This document shows, in pieces, positions 47,701-58,220 of a stretch of 64,000 bases of DNA. Numbering within the stretch: position 1 is the stretch's first letter; each line of letters starts with the position of its first letter. The stretch comes from Mimachlamys varia (lineage: Eukaryota; Mollusca; Bivalvia; Pectinida; Pectinidae), in the NCBI GenBank assembly GCA_947623455.1, contig OX392527.1:11032001-11096000 (forward strand), read 5' to 3'. The notes beneath the pieces were generated by a model that was not told the DNA's origin, ran no database searches, and saw only the letters and a program-made list of their open reading frames with translations. Made by a program: the position numbers and the translations under genes.

Positions 47701-50164
47701 ATACACTCAACATAATAAATTCTTAATAGGATACCTCTTACACTCACATTACAAATATTACAAATAACAAATATGTTTAAAACATTTAATAATTAAAAAT
47801 CTCCATATCCGGATATATTTTCCATATTAGTTTCCGTTCTCTAAAAATTATATAACTATTGCTAACTTCCGGTTTATGTACTTCGCATCGTGTTTCGTAA
47901 GTAAAATTTACAATTTGTGTAAAAGTGTTCGGTATTTTAATATCAACGCCTTTTGTTTTTCTTTTTGTGTGATTTTAATGTATAAGGATATGTTTTCTTT
48001 CAGTATCGAGCTAATAATTCGAAAGGCAGATGCAGGAGTTGTTGTTTTATTCTGAAATTTCTTTATGTTTCTGACCTTCCAAACACCCATTTTGTTGTAG
48101 TTATTAAAGTATTTGTAACAGCTGACAGTTTACACAAATTAATAACCTGTTGGTCATACATGTTAGAGGATCCGGTTGTAATTGATTGATGCTTGAGTGA
48201 GCACGCCTGTCAGACACCTGTGCCGTGGCTGTGTTGACTTGTTCTCCCGATCCCCATCCCCCACTAATTACAGTCCCCCGGGGCATGCACTGCCCTTACA
48301 ATCATCAGTAGGATCATTACTGGACTTGGGTCAGCCTTGTTATTTAATCAGTGTCAAATTCTAGAGTGAAGGACTGTACAAATCACAAGAAGGTGATACG
48401 GTTGAGTTAAATTGACTTGGGGTTTCTCAAAATCGGGAGATTTCCCGATTTTTGCAATCACGATCGGGAGGCGGGAGAGGCAGTCTGAAATCGGGAGGGT
48501 TGGCAAGTATGATGTGTACTTCCACTTAACAATCTGAATCATAGCAATGACTTTTATTGTATATAAAACCATTTCCTCAACTTAAAATTTTCAATAGAAG
48601 AATGTTACTGAACATAATGTACAGCTATATGAAAATGTAAAATTATCGCATGTTTTATGCGGAATTATGTAATACAGTTGTAACAGTCAAACAGTTTGTG
48701 ACCCTGATCAGTATATATGCGGAGCATGGAAATTACCTAGGTAAACAGGAATGTTACTGTACTGCTGACATTACTGTGTCAAATTTGATTATACAATCAC
48801 AACTTGGCTACTGATCCCCGATTTCAAACGTAATTGATTTATTACACGTGCTACAGTTGTAAGTCAAACGTAACCAACCATGAGATCAATTGAAGTATTA
48901 ATGTGAAGAATTCTAGTTTCAATCCACCCTCCATATTCTGATGAATTACACGAACTTCCAACAATGCTCCTGCACTTTGCAGCCTATACATTATTTTCTC
49001 TGCTTTGCAAATCAATTAGATAATTAGGCCTTATATGATGAACATTACATTATTTTTATTTATATATCATTATTCATCTCCAGACTTGCAAATGTATTGC
49101 AACAGGCCATCATTGTTGAGGTACAACACTTTGTTTGTCGTTATTTTTTGGCTGATGTCAAACCTGATAGGTCGATCTACTTTTTATCTTGCAGCTGAAC
49201 TTTTTGCAATTCAAACAGGATTGACAATATTTTTTTCTTAACTGACTCAACCCCATCTTCGATTTTCAATCTGGGACAGTACGCACAGTTTATTGCTTAT
49301 TTAATTATAACCACATGGCCTACTTGTGGCGCATAAAATTCACTTGCTGCTGTGTGATTTTGAATGATTGACAACAGAGGACTTTCGTGGAATTTAGGGG
49401 CTGTTGGTGATAGTATTCTATTTATCAATATTTATATATGTGAAGGTTATGTTGTGTCATAGAAATTTGTTTGTTGTCAGGACCTCAAAAGTTGCTGACA
49501 ACAAACCTCAGCGAATTGCATGTTTTCAGGAGTGTGCTCTGGCACAGACATCTGGTGTTAGGACCTGATGAAACTCTAGCTTTAATCCTTGCCAATTATC
49601 TTCAATTTGTTGAAGTTTGGCAATATCCTATAGACACAACCCTATATGGAAACAAATGAGAATTCATTTACGTGAGAATGGTTCATTGAAGATTACCCGT
49701 TACGTACAGAAAGGAAGAGGTTCTCCTTGTAATCAAAATACTTACGTAAGGATTAAGCCTTACCTGCTCATTCCAATAACCATATTGAAGTATCGTTTGA
49801 GTATTTACAATTATTGCAATCACAACAGTCAATACGTAAATAGGCATGGTCTTGGCTGGTGGTCATAAGAAACACTTTCCAGTCAGGGTGAGGCAAGGCA
49901 AAACAGCTATTTTGCTAACGTTAATAAATTCATTTATGTCTTCTTATTTGATGAATGAAAAACAACGGACCAACTACGGACATAACACTTCTCATTATGA
50001 ATAGTCGGCCATCTTGCATTACCACTTTGATGTTCATAGCATAACGTTCAACAATATCTTAATATTTATATTAAACCTAGCTATTTCAGGAAAATGTAAT
50101 TATATATAATTTACCAAGCCCCTGCTTGTATGGCCTGTTGTGCTGTAAAAGCTGCAGCAGCCAT
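35764..50164 (-). CDS. LENG8: LENG8-like SAC3/GANP-domain protein, complete 16-exon gene
   Basis: Homologue of leukocyte receptor cluster member 8 (LENG8), a nuclear protein of the SAC3/GANP/Thp3 group linked to mRNA processing and export. Coding exons, 5' to 3' on the minus strand: 50115-50164, 46267-46509, 46096-46156, 45244-45445, 44490-44697, 43327-43404, 42880-43038, 42197-42511, 41651-41845, 40887-41019, 40311-40400, 39565-39699, 38758-38826, 37716-37845, 36534-36741, 35764-35923. All introns are GT-AG and all phases join, giving 2,436 nt (811 residues plus TAG), close to the length of vertebrate LENG8. The start ATG (ACGATGG) has A at -3 and G at +4. Hallmarks: [12 protein letters not shown] near the N-terminus, [10 protein letters not shown] before an RG/RS-rich middle, [62 protein letters not shown] and [18 protein letters not shown]. 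Exon joins are inferred from conservation and splice motifs. No frameshift or internal stop was found. Confidence 0.95.
36996..37486. mobile_element. MITE with pogo-like ends in LENG8 intron 14
   Basis: The left end ACAGTCAAACTTTGATGTTT and the right end AAACGAGGTTTGACAGT are imperfect inverted repeats. Inside each end are mirrored motifs of the TTCGAAACATCG / CACATCGAGAAATTTGAA type. CAGTCAAAC termini next to TA-like flanks suggest a Tc1/pogo-superfamily non-autonomous element. It has no protein and lies wholly within intron 14 (36,742-37,715). Confidence 0.65.
38468..38622. repeat. Fold-back repeat in LENG8 intron 13
   Basis: Left arm segments TGGATATGGTATTTATTTCACT and GGTTAATTTTCAACA have right-arm counterparts TGACATAAATACCATATTCA and TTGAAAATTAACC. 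The inner stem is AGACACGAGTTTTAGC-like. Arms are about 60 bp with a short loop, so it is a small hairpin element lying within intron 13. Confidence 0.7.
39951..40304 (+). mobile_element. Short copy of the AAGAGGCCC / GTGAGCTAAAA repeat in LENG8 intron 11
   Basis: Opens AAGAGGCCCAATGGCCTGCA, TTGCTCACC and closes with ACGGACGCAGG, TTGGGCTTTTGGGCC, AGGTGAGCTAAAA. This is the same terminal layout as the elements at 25,028 and 31,097 but without internal tandem expansion (about 354 bp). It lies in antisense orientation to the host gene and ends six bases inside the donor of exon 11. Confidence 0.8.
42197..42511 (-). other. LENG8: LENG8 exon 8, RG and RS repeats
   Basis: Encodes residues of about 334-439. 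An [12 protein letters not shown] run is followed by an SR-type tract ([20 protein letters not shown], then [19 protein letters not shown]). RS tracts are typical of splicing and mRNA-export factors. They are substrates of SR kinases and act as nuclear-speckle targeting signals in known families. The reading frame is fixed by the acceptor TTTAG just before TATGCAG, because the alternative acceptor after ATGCAG would shift the frame. Confidence 0.85.
43655..44340 (+). mobile_element. Dispersed repeat copy, second family, in LENG8 intron 5
   Basis: Begins AAAAGAGATCCAAGAGGGAT and ends near ACGGCCGATGGACCACAGCA / CAGGGCAATTTAAATGGACC, paralleling the copy at 29,120-29,595. It carries no gene and lies in the intron between exons 5 and 6. 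Confidence 0.65.
46623..48511. mobile_element. 1.9-kb TIR element in LENG8 intron 1 with a 6-bp target duplication
   Basis: The left end CATACTTGCCAAC and the right end GTTGGCAAGTATG are perfect 13-bp inverted repeats. The flanks are identical hexamers ATGTGT (46,617-46,622 and 48,512-48,517), which fit a target-site duplication. The right subterminal region carries several CGGGAGATTTCCCGAT and CGGGAGGCGGGAGAGG palindromic motifs. The interior is AT-rich with a CA microsatellite (about 47,608-47,622) and no long transposase frame. A 60-codon minus-strand frame at 47,908-48,090 is unrecognised. It is a non-autonomous cut-and-paste element, and the superfamily is undetermined. Confidence 0.8.
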
Positions 50165-50615
50165 CGTTCTGCTTGTCTTTACAACGATTTTGACCAATGT
50201 GTTGCCTTCTTCCTAAGTGAACACGTTCTGACGTCATGAACAAGTCGATGATTTTGAAGGTACTATATTTTCCAGATTTAATAAAATGCGGAACGCATTC
50301 CTTAGTCATTTTACCATTGCACTTGGTGTGATACGGGAGCTCATTTAATGTCATACTTTTTTATTTACGTTTTTATTTATTTCCTTATAAAGAGACACCA
50401 CAATTGTATCGAGAAGGAAAGAAATGGTGTTATAACGTTACTGTACGCCTCTGGTTGACGAAGGATATATAAAATATATACAGTGTATGATTGTGGATCT
50501 TGCCAACCGTTAGGTCTATATGTAAACCATGGGCTTAAATACAATATATCAATTATCTGATTTTTTGCATGAGCTAAACAACTGTAAATATATTTTTTTT
50601 ACCAAAGTTGAAAAA
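50165..50615. promoter_or_regulatory. LENG8 upstream flank, presumed promoter and 5' UTR
   Basis: Sequence immediately upstream of the LENG8 start codon on the minus strand. I see no confident TATA box or other site. Its role as promoter is inferred from position only. Confidence 0.3.
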
Positions 50616-50910
50616 AAGAGAATATCAAAGCGTCAACAAACTCAAAATCGATTATTTAAGAAAACCAATGACAAAATATGAACAAAACAAATTTACACAG
50701 AGAAACTTGAAAAGGTACAAGAGAATAAGAACATATGTTCCGCAAGAGTAAGCGTCTTCTGCTTCAACGACGACACCCGCCATGTAAATCTGGGTCAGAT
50801 CCAAGTAAATGTCATGGCCTCGAAAATAAAATAGAGAATACCGAAGCGTTAACAAAATCACAATCCCAACGAAAAATAAAACAGTAAAATAAATATATGT
50901 CAATTTCAAA
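50616..50910 (-). mobile_element. Inverted tail fragments of the Penelope-like element
   Basis: On the minus strand, about 50,821-50,867 matches the sequence just downstream of the reverse transcriptase frame at 53,270-53,316 (shared core TTTTGTTAACGCTTCGGTAT). A more diverged copy lies at about 50,616-50,660. They appear to be 3'-end fragments of other copies of the same element in opposite orientation. Confidence 0.6.
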
Positions 50911-51260
50911 TAGATTGAAATTGCACCCTACTACAGACGTGTCGTTTATAATATTGGAACAAACTCCCGAATCTGGCTGTTGAAGGCCCGCCAGTAAAAG
51001 TTTCAACGTTAACAAACATTTGCACTATGTCCCTTTTAAAGTGTTTTCCAAATTTTAATCTATTGCATTCATAACCTATAATAACCGTTGTATTGCAACC
51101 ACATAACCCTACCGAATTCAGTTGGCATTCATATAGCCCATGGGTTTCATTGGCCGATTATTGACGTCATCATTATCATTACGTCAAAATTGTTATGAGG
51201 GAGACTGACATTTCTCTTGTGAAAATTCCCGCCACCTATCGTCACGTAATCCACAATTAA

Positions 51261-53508
51261 AGGCCCAATATACGTAACTTTCGGTAAACTTGAAGTGAAA
51301 ATCAAGCCTAATAACTTATTATATGTATAGATTTAGTTAAGATTAAGTGATATTAGCAATATCCAAGATGAATTATTACGTGGTTACCGGTACAGCAGCA
51401 GTTGAAACTCGGTATTTGTAAACACACATCCATTTTGAACTGTCTTCTAACTATACCTATTGCACCAAAGATTTTCAATTACAAGCAAACATTGCAACAA
51501 TTGAATATAGATGACCTTAGAATGACTCCTCCTTCAGCATGTTCATGTTCTTCATTTCAATACTGCTATGGTCCAGCTTGCCACACAGTAACGGTTAATC
51601 TAAATATTATCCCAAATATAAAGCTCCGGGAGCTTTTCATGAAAGGCCCTAAGTATCGAGAGACTCCATCCATCAATAGGCATGTGAATTTCAAAATTCT
51701 TATGGACTCGGTGGAAGATTACGCCAGACAATGGACTAAACGTGAACATGCTGAATTGGATTCACTTTCAGAATGGGTGAAGTTTATCAGGTCCTATATT
51801 CAGAAAAGAATAAGCAATTTGCGTCACAAAATGAAAACTAAACACAAGTCGATATTTCTTGACCCCGATGTTCGAGCAACACTTAACGATCTACATGATT
51901 AGTATGTGGTTGTGTCTGCAGACAAAGCATCTAACAACTTGATCATTGTTTGCAAACGCTATTACATTCATTGCTTGCAAAAAGAACTAGGCCTGCTGCT
52001 TGATAACCAAGGTAACCCTACTTACACATTGACCGGTTTTTCGAAAGATGAAATACTGTCCAACCATGCTTCTGTATAACAATCTTTCCAAGTACCGGTT
52101 AATGAGCAAGATGCTGACCTACCTTGTCTTTATGGATACCGAAACTACACAAGGATCCTTATAAACAACGGTTTATCGCTGGCTCTGCTAATTGCTCGAC
52201 CAAGCCATTATCAAAACTTCTTACTACAATTCTTAGTACCATAAAATCAGGGCTTCAGTCGTATTGTGGCACTGTATACTCCAGAAGTGGAATTAATGGG
52301 ATGTGGATTTTGAAAAACTCGAAAGATCTTTTGATCAATCTTGAACACACCCTCCTAAAAATTCTTTTCGGTCAAAACGTTGATTTTTTCATCATGTACA
52401 CTACCATACCTCATACAAAATTGAAGGAACGTCTCCGATCTCTTGCTATGAGAGCTTTCTTTTCTAAGAAAGGCGGACGACGATTCAAATATATGGTAGT
52501 GAGCTGTCTTGGAGCATACTTTGTCAAAAACACGACAAAAGCTAAGAGGAAATATACTGAAGAAGATATAGTAAGGATGATTGAATTCCTGGTCGACAAC
52601 ATTTTTGTTGAGTTCGGAGGAAAGATTTTCCAGCAGACTGTTGGCATTCCCATGGGAACAAACTGTGCCCCACTCTTAGCTGACTTGTTTTTGTTTTCAT
52701 ACGAGGTTGAATTTGTGGAGGAGCTAATCAGGACAGGTAACAAAAACCTTGCCAAATCTTTTAATTTCACTTTCAGATATATCGACGATGTGTTGTCTAT
52801 AAACAACAAGAAGTTTTCTGACCACGTCGATCGTATATACCTTTCTGAACTTGAAATAAAGGACACAACAGACTCTTCTACATCAGCTGCTTACCTCGAT
52901 CTCTACTTAAACGACGACCAACATGGACAGCTTACTACTAAGCTATACGATAAACGTGATGATTTCAATTTTCCGATTGTTAACTTTCCATTTCTTGATA
53001 GTAACATCCCTGCTTCTCCAACCTATGGTGTTTACATGTCGCAGTTGATTCGGTATTCCAGGGGGGTTTGCTCTAAATATTTGGATTTCCGTGATCGATG
53101 TCGACTGCTGACAAACAAATTAACAACACAATGATTCGAGAGATGCAGGTTGATCAGAACTATGGGCAAGTTTTATGGTCGCCATCTTTGTCTCACTGAG
53201 AAATATACTGTATCTTTAAGTGATATGAAGATGGACGTTTTTGAGTATGGTTTAATAGATTTTGAGTTTGGATTATGATTTTGTTAACGCTTCGGTATTC
53301 TCTTATTTATTTTCGGCTTGTTGTTGAAGTGGGCCACACCTGAATTATTTTCAATTCTTTGGATTTTCCTGTCAAGAGTTTCTTGTTAGTTACCGCTCAG
53401 GTTTACTTCGTTTAGGCTTATTTTTGCATGGTTATCAACTGGAATTTTTTCAGAATTTTTCAGAATCACGAAAAATATCCTGAAGTTACGTATATTGGGC
53501 CTTTAATG
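51261..53508 (+). mobile_element. Penelope-like retroelement relic between inverted terminal repeats
   Basis: The unit starts ATTAAAGGCCCAATATACGT and ends ACGTATATTGGGCCTTTAAT, forming about 25-bp near-perfect inverted repeats. Between them lies a degraded reverse transcriptase gene. Penelope-like elements are known to carry terminal repeats in either direct or inverted orientation, so the layout is compatible with that class. No GIY-YIG endonuclease was recognised. Confidence 0.65.
51402..53134 (+). pseudogene. Reverse transcriptase of a Penelope-like element, inactivated
   Basis: The N-terminal part is open from 51,402 to a TAG at 51,900-51,902. The same frame continues with a VVVSADKASNNLIIVCK block to a TAA at 52,077-52,079, then the frame shifts. 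The catalytic part (52,124-53,134) contains WIPKLHK, a VDFFIMYTTIPH block with the first catalytic Asp, VGIPMGTNCAPLLADLF, and FRYIDDVLS with the YIDD active site, then AYLDLYL and YGVYMSQLIRYSRG. The motif order (ADK, PKLHK, IPMG, YIDD) follows Penelope-type reverse transcriptases. Two stops and a frameshift make it non-functional although the catalytic motifs are intact. Family placement is from memory of motif layout and is moderately certain. Confidence 0.8.
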
Positions 53509-54013
53509 GATAGTTCAGAAAGAATCTCTCGCTAGATCCTGCTACTATACGGCGGCCATTTTTATACGCTCGTCAAAAATGACACGGACATTTTGCGTGG
53601 GTGTTTTTGGGGGAAATCAAAATTATTTCTGCTGATGGAGGGTACATTTGGCGTGCATTTAGAGGTTTTTAAAATAAAAATTATCCATCTTTCAAACGGT
53701 ACCAAGCAATTTTTCGTACCTCTTCTAGAAATGTGATTTTTGATGCAAGAAGTGTAGATGGAGTTGATTTTTCGAGCTGGAAAGCGTTCCACCCTTCAGC
53801 CTTTATGACCATTGAGGGGGCATTTTTATCGAAAATTGATCTAAACCCCCAAAATGTGTAACATTACTCTGAACACAAAAGGTTAGGTTCAAAACTAGCT
53901 GTAACAAATTCGCAGGTCCCTGTGGTACGAACAAGTTCACTGCTCATCCCTTTATTGTGTGTATACATTTCATTAAAATCCACTAACCGGTTTCCTTACA
54001 GATGCTTTTCTAA
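53509..54013. other. Unique spacer
   Basis: No gene or repeat recognised between the reverse transcriptase element and the mariner relic. Confidence 0.45.
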
Positions 54014-54868
54014 ATTCATTCTGGTCATGAATCGGTTGAAGATGCCCTTTACTCGGAAAGACTTGGGTCTGCGGTTCCCAACAAATTGAACGTCAATAAA
54101 ATCAAGTAAATCATTGAGAAAGACTCGCGTTATTCGGTCAGACAACTAGCACAAATGACAATCTTGGGTTTAGCATCTGTTCATTTCTATCAGAAGAAAA
54201 ATGTCAAGGTTAGGAAAATAAGTGTTCGTTGTATCCCACATTTACTCACTGACGAGACGAGAAGAAACGTACACGGGTACAAATGGCTAAGAGACTGCTG
54301 AAAAAGAACCTAAACTATCAGAAAAGGGGCATTTGATAGTCTCAAACTGGGTGATGAGACATTGGTGCATTTTTATGAGCCTCAGAGGAAAGTTGACAAT
54401 AGGATTTGGGCTTTTAAATATGCCAAAACGGCCAGTATTGCTAAACGAACACTAACAGCAAAGAAGGTGTTATACGCAATATTCTTTAGAAATAGTGGAC
54501 AAACCATGCACATTACTGTTAGAAACGGTAGGGTGTATCTGGAAGCTTCACTAAGAATAAAGTTCTATCCAGTTGTTACATGGCAATGCACAAGCCCATA
54601 AATCGGCAACTACCGTTTTTCTAAGTCGGAAAAGGTCAATGGCTTATACCACACCCTCCAATCAGCCCAGCCCTTCCCCCGTGTAATTGTTTTCCTCTTT
54701 CCGAAGCTAAAAAAACCCACATATCTGATAGGAGATATAGTTCAAGAAGTGAGCTGGAATCTGCAGTTTACCCGTTTCTGATTAGTGTACCCAAAGAATG
54801 GTATGAATATTGTTTCAAAAATTGGATTCTGACGGTGTCTTCAAGTTAAAGGTGAATATTTTTTAAGG
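54014..54868 (+). pseudogene. Mariner-family transposase, degenerate
   Basis: Several frames together show mariner transposase blocks in order: SGHESVEDALYSERLGS, SRYSVRQLAQM, ISVRCIPHLLTDETRR, GDETLVHFYEPQRK (carrying the first catalytic Asp), KKVLYAIFF, LLHGNAQAHKSATTVFL, FLFPKLKKPTYL and a final VKGEYF. Multiple stops and frameshifts are present. The conserved second catalytic Asp of the usual LLHDNA motif is Gly here. It is an old, inactive copy. Flanking inverted repeats were not identified. Confidence 0.8.
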
Positions 54869-54918
54869 CAATTAGAAAAATGCATTCGAATTTTGATAAG
54901 CGTTTCTGAGAAACTATT

Positions 54919-55398
54919 AGCGTGTTCCATTTAGCGGTTCCATTTTTCCGGTTGTTCCGGAACGAACCAGACGTTCCGCTAAATGGTACACGACGTTCCG
55001 CAGGAACGAACCGGTTCGTCTGGAACGTCTCATTTGAGGGTACCAAGTTGGATCCAATATGGCGGCCAGTGAAAGATTTTCGTTTCAAATGTTCAATAAA
55101 TTGTAAATATTTCTAACTATAACCAGTTTGACTGCACTTCATTAGTAAAATATAGCATTACCGACTCCTTGTGTCATCATAGTGTGAAAAAATTGTAAAT
55201 AAAAGCGCTAACTCGCATTGTTTTTGCAGATTTTATGACTGAACCGTTTTGGTTATTTCCGGAAAAAAAGCGTTTCTTTATCTTTTTCAATTATTAGATT
55301 TTCACACATAGGAACAGATTTCGGCACGTTCTGTTCCATTTAACAGACCAGTTCCAACTTAGTACAACCGGAACGTTCCGCTAAATGGAACACGCTAT
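54919..55398. mobile_element. 480-bp MITE with about 20-bp TIRs
   Basis: The left end GCGTGTTCCATTTAGCGG is matched by the right end CCGCTAAATGGAACACGC. The interior is rich in GGAACG / CGTTCC motifs (GGTTCCATTTTTCCGGTTGT, CCGGAACGAACC). Flanks read TTA on the left and TATA on the right, compatible with a TA target site. No protein is encoded. It lies directly after the mariner relic. Confidence 0.75.
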
Positions 55399-56555
55399 AT
55401 GTCATTTGGACACCTCTCATATGTCATCGTGTGATCGATATCAGCCAAATTGTGAGGAGAAAGAAACATGTAAGAGGTGGGGGAGGGGGTAGTTAATTGT
55501 TATACGTACATTATATATTACATTCAACTACACTATAATAAATAGGAATTATAAACTGTCTGATTACGGGCGTAGCCCCGATTTTTTTATAAATATTTCT
55601 ACCAAATATATGGTTCGCAATGCTATCTAATGATGAAATTCTTAGTTTTAATTCTTGGAAAAATTGGTCACTTGACAATTTTTAGGGGGGGGGGGGGTCG
55701 CGCCGGCTGCGCCCCCCCCCCTTTGGGTCCGCCTATGAAAGTGTCAGAACTTTTTTTGTGTCTCCGTACCATTATACATCCGATCGGGTACGTACGACAG
55801 GCTAATACGTATCACGCCTCCCGGCCCTTGCGGTGCTATATTGTTATACATGCTATATAGGGTTCCTGGTTCATGATCAGCTAGTGGTTTATTTGTACAT
55901 TTCAAAATCGAAAGACGAAGAACAAACTGTGTTTTATTTTTTTTTACTTTAAAATACTTTATATTTAAAACGAAAATGGTGATTTTGATATATACATTTT
56001 CAATACGTATAACTAACTCATTAAAATGTTGTATACATTTCCGTATACTGGTAAACAAATATTTGAAGATCTATAATACAAAGTATAATATTTGCTTATC
56101 AGTGTACGGGAATGTAAAGTACAAAAATTCAAGTATCGATATGAGTTTGTCAATGAAATTGATCTAATACGGAACGAGGAAGGCATGCCAACACCATGCG
56201 CGCCTAGTGACATAAAACAGTAGTGTGGAATGCCAACAATTCGCCTCAGACTCGCTGTTTACGTATGTGTGCCGCTATTAATATCTCTGTGGTGCTCATC
56301 ACTCAGAGGCTAGTACCAATGTAACTCTTTATCATCCCTACACTCGGGGATGCTATAGGACCTATTGTTTTTATCGAATAAAAAACACATCTTTTTTTTT
56401 TATTATAGATCTGATTTTATGGTTTTGTGTAAGTCAAAACTACGGATAGTCCTGTTATTTAAGTCCGTGCCAAAATGAATGAATTTGACAAACATGGAAC
56501 ATTGACGATTACTTTATCGTACATTACTGTATACGTCAAACTGTATGATTTTCAC
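55399..56555. other. AT-rich intergenic region with a GC-rich repeat fragment
   Basis: Mostly unique. At 55,685-55,721 a run of 13 G, the palindromic TCGCGCCGGCTGCG and a run of 10 C form a G/C hairpin within a fragment that looks repeat-derived. No gene is seen. Confidence 0.5.
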
Positions 56556-57803
56556 TGTCATGTTAAGTTTCGATATCGTGTAATAGATGGTTTTCTATGT
56601 AATAGACTGTCATGTTAAGTTTCGGTATCGTGTAATAGATGGTTTTCTATGTAATAGACTGTCATGTTAAGTTTCGATATCGTGTAATAGATGGTTTTCT
56701 ATGTAATAGACTGTCATGTTAAGTTTCGGTATCGTGTAATAGATGGTTTTCTATGTAATAGACTGTCATGTTAAGTTTCGGTATCGTGTAATAGATGGTT
56801 TTCTATGTAATAGACTGTCATGTTAAGTTTCGATATCGTGTAATAGATGGTTTTCTATGTAATAGACTGTCATGTTAAGTTTCGGTATCGTGTAATAGAT
56901 GGTTTTCTATGTAATAGACTGTCATGTTAAGTTTCGATATCGTGTAATAGATGGTTTTCTATGTAATAGACTGTCATGTTAAGTTTCGATATCGTGTAAT
57001 AGATGGTTTTCTATGTAATAGACTGTCATGTTAAGTTTCGGTATCGTGTAATAGATGGTTTTCTATGTAATAGACTGTCATGTTAAGTTTCGATATCGTG
57101 TAATAGATGGTTTTCTATGTAATAGACTGTCATGTTAAGTTTCGGTATCGTGTAATAGATGGTTTTCTATGTAATAGACTGTCATGTTAAGTTTCGATAT
57201 CGTGTAATAGATGGTTTTCTATGTAATAGACTGTCATGTTAAGTTTCGGTATCGTGTAATAGATGGTTTTCTATGTAATAGACTGTCATGTTAAGTTTCG
57301 GTATCGTGTAATAGATGGTTTTCTATGTAATAGACTGTCATGTTAAGTTTCGATATCGTGTAATAGATGGTTTTCTATGTAATAGACTGTCATGTTAAGT
57401 TTCGGTATCGTGTAATAGATGGTTTTCTATGTAATAGACTGTCATGTTAAGTTTCGGTATCGTGTAATAGATGGTTTTCTATGTAATAGACTGTCATGTT
57501 AAGTTTCGGTATCGTGTAATAGATGGTTTTCTATGTAATAGACTGTCATGTTAAGTTTCGGTATCGTGTAATAGATGGTTTTCTATGTAATAGACTGTCA
57601 TGTTAAGTTTCGATATCGTGTAATAGATGGTTTTCTATGTAATAGACTGTCATGTTAAGTTTCGATATCGCGTAATAGATGGTTTTCTATGTAATAGACT
57701 GTCATGTTAAGTTTCGGTATCGTGTAATAGATGGTTTTCTATGTAATAGACTGTCATGTTAAGTTTCGGTATCGTGTAATAGATGGTTTTCTATGTAATA
57801 GAC
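56556..57803. repeat. Satellite array of exactly 24 copies of a 52-bp unit
   Basis: The unit starts TGTCATGTTAAGTTTCG, continues (A or G)TATCGTGTAATAGATGG and ends TTTTCTATGTAATAGAC. All 24 copies have the same length and almost no variation except one A/G site per unit (CGATATCG versus CGGTATCG). Copy 22 has an additional CGCG change. Order of the variable base: A G A G G A G A A G A G A G G A G G G G A A G G. The near identity indicates very recent amplification or strong homogenisation. The array ends 417 bp upstream of the PRKAR1 start codon. Confidence 0.97.
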
Positions 57804-58220
57804 TGTCATCTCAAACGTCGATCGCAGGTTAACAAACACTTATTATTTTCTAAAACGACTCATCGTATTTGATATTTTTATGATATTTGTTTTTCTTTCA
57901 AAACTGCATTGATAAAATAATTAAAGTGATTTGATAAAATGTGTAGTAGCACAGGATCAGTTATCAAAGAGACGTATAAAGCTATATATATATATATACA
58001 CGTCTCTGGTACCGGTAGTAGTACTCCATCTCTATGTTGCAGTTGTTCCGCTTCTTTGTTTGGTGATATAATCTGAAAAATACATCAATCAGTTCAAGCG
58101 AAAAGAGATTTTGTGAAACGACATTTCATTAGTCCATCCAATGGAGTTAAATTGACATTAACCAATCGTTACTTTCCTAACAAAATCGGTACTTGTTGCT
58201 GCGACGAGAAACTGTGAAGC
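57804..58220 (+). promoter_or_regulatory. PRKAR1 upstream flank, presumed promoter and 5' UTR
   Basis: Non-repetitive sequence between the 52-bp array and the PRKAR1 start codon. It contains an (AT)n run at about 57,983-57,998 flanked by the inverted octamers AGAGACGT and ACGTCTCT. The TATAAAGC at about 57,975 could act as a TATA-like element. Promoter function is inferred from position. Confidence 0.35.

Larger units (their letters stand above)
42880..50164 (-). other. LENG8: LENG8 N-terminal region, exons 1-7
   Basis: Residues 1 to about 334. Exon 1 encodes [15 protein letters not shown]. Exon 2 has the conserved [13 protein letters not shown] motif and a Tyr/Gln-rich run ([20 protein letters not shown]). 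Exons 3-5 are low-complexity Pro/Gly/Gln/Arg-rich with RGPRF and PPRGPRPGK motifs, probably disordered. Exons 6-7 encode the conserved block [18 protein letters not shown] to [11 protein letters not shown]. Intron 1 (46,510-50,114) is the longest and holds a transposon at 46,623-48,511. Confidence 0.85.

Noticed and set aside
47908..48090. 60-codon minus-strand frame within the intron 1 transposon as a transposase
   Set aside because: Too short and no catalytic motif or domain visible.
50652..50909. Hydrophobic minus-strand frame as a membrane protein
   Set aside because: Overlaps the inverted 3' tail of the Penelope-like element. The hydrophobicity comes from its T-rich tail.
56556..57803. 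CRISPR-like array
   Set aside because: The 52-bp units are directly tandem with no variable spacers, and the genome is eukaryotic.
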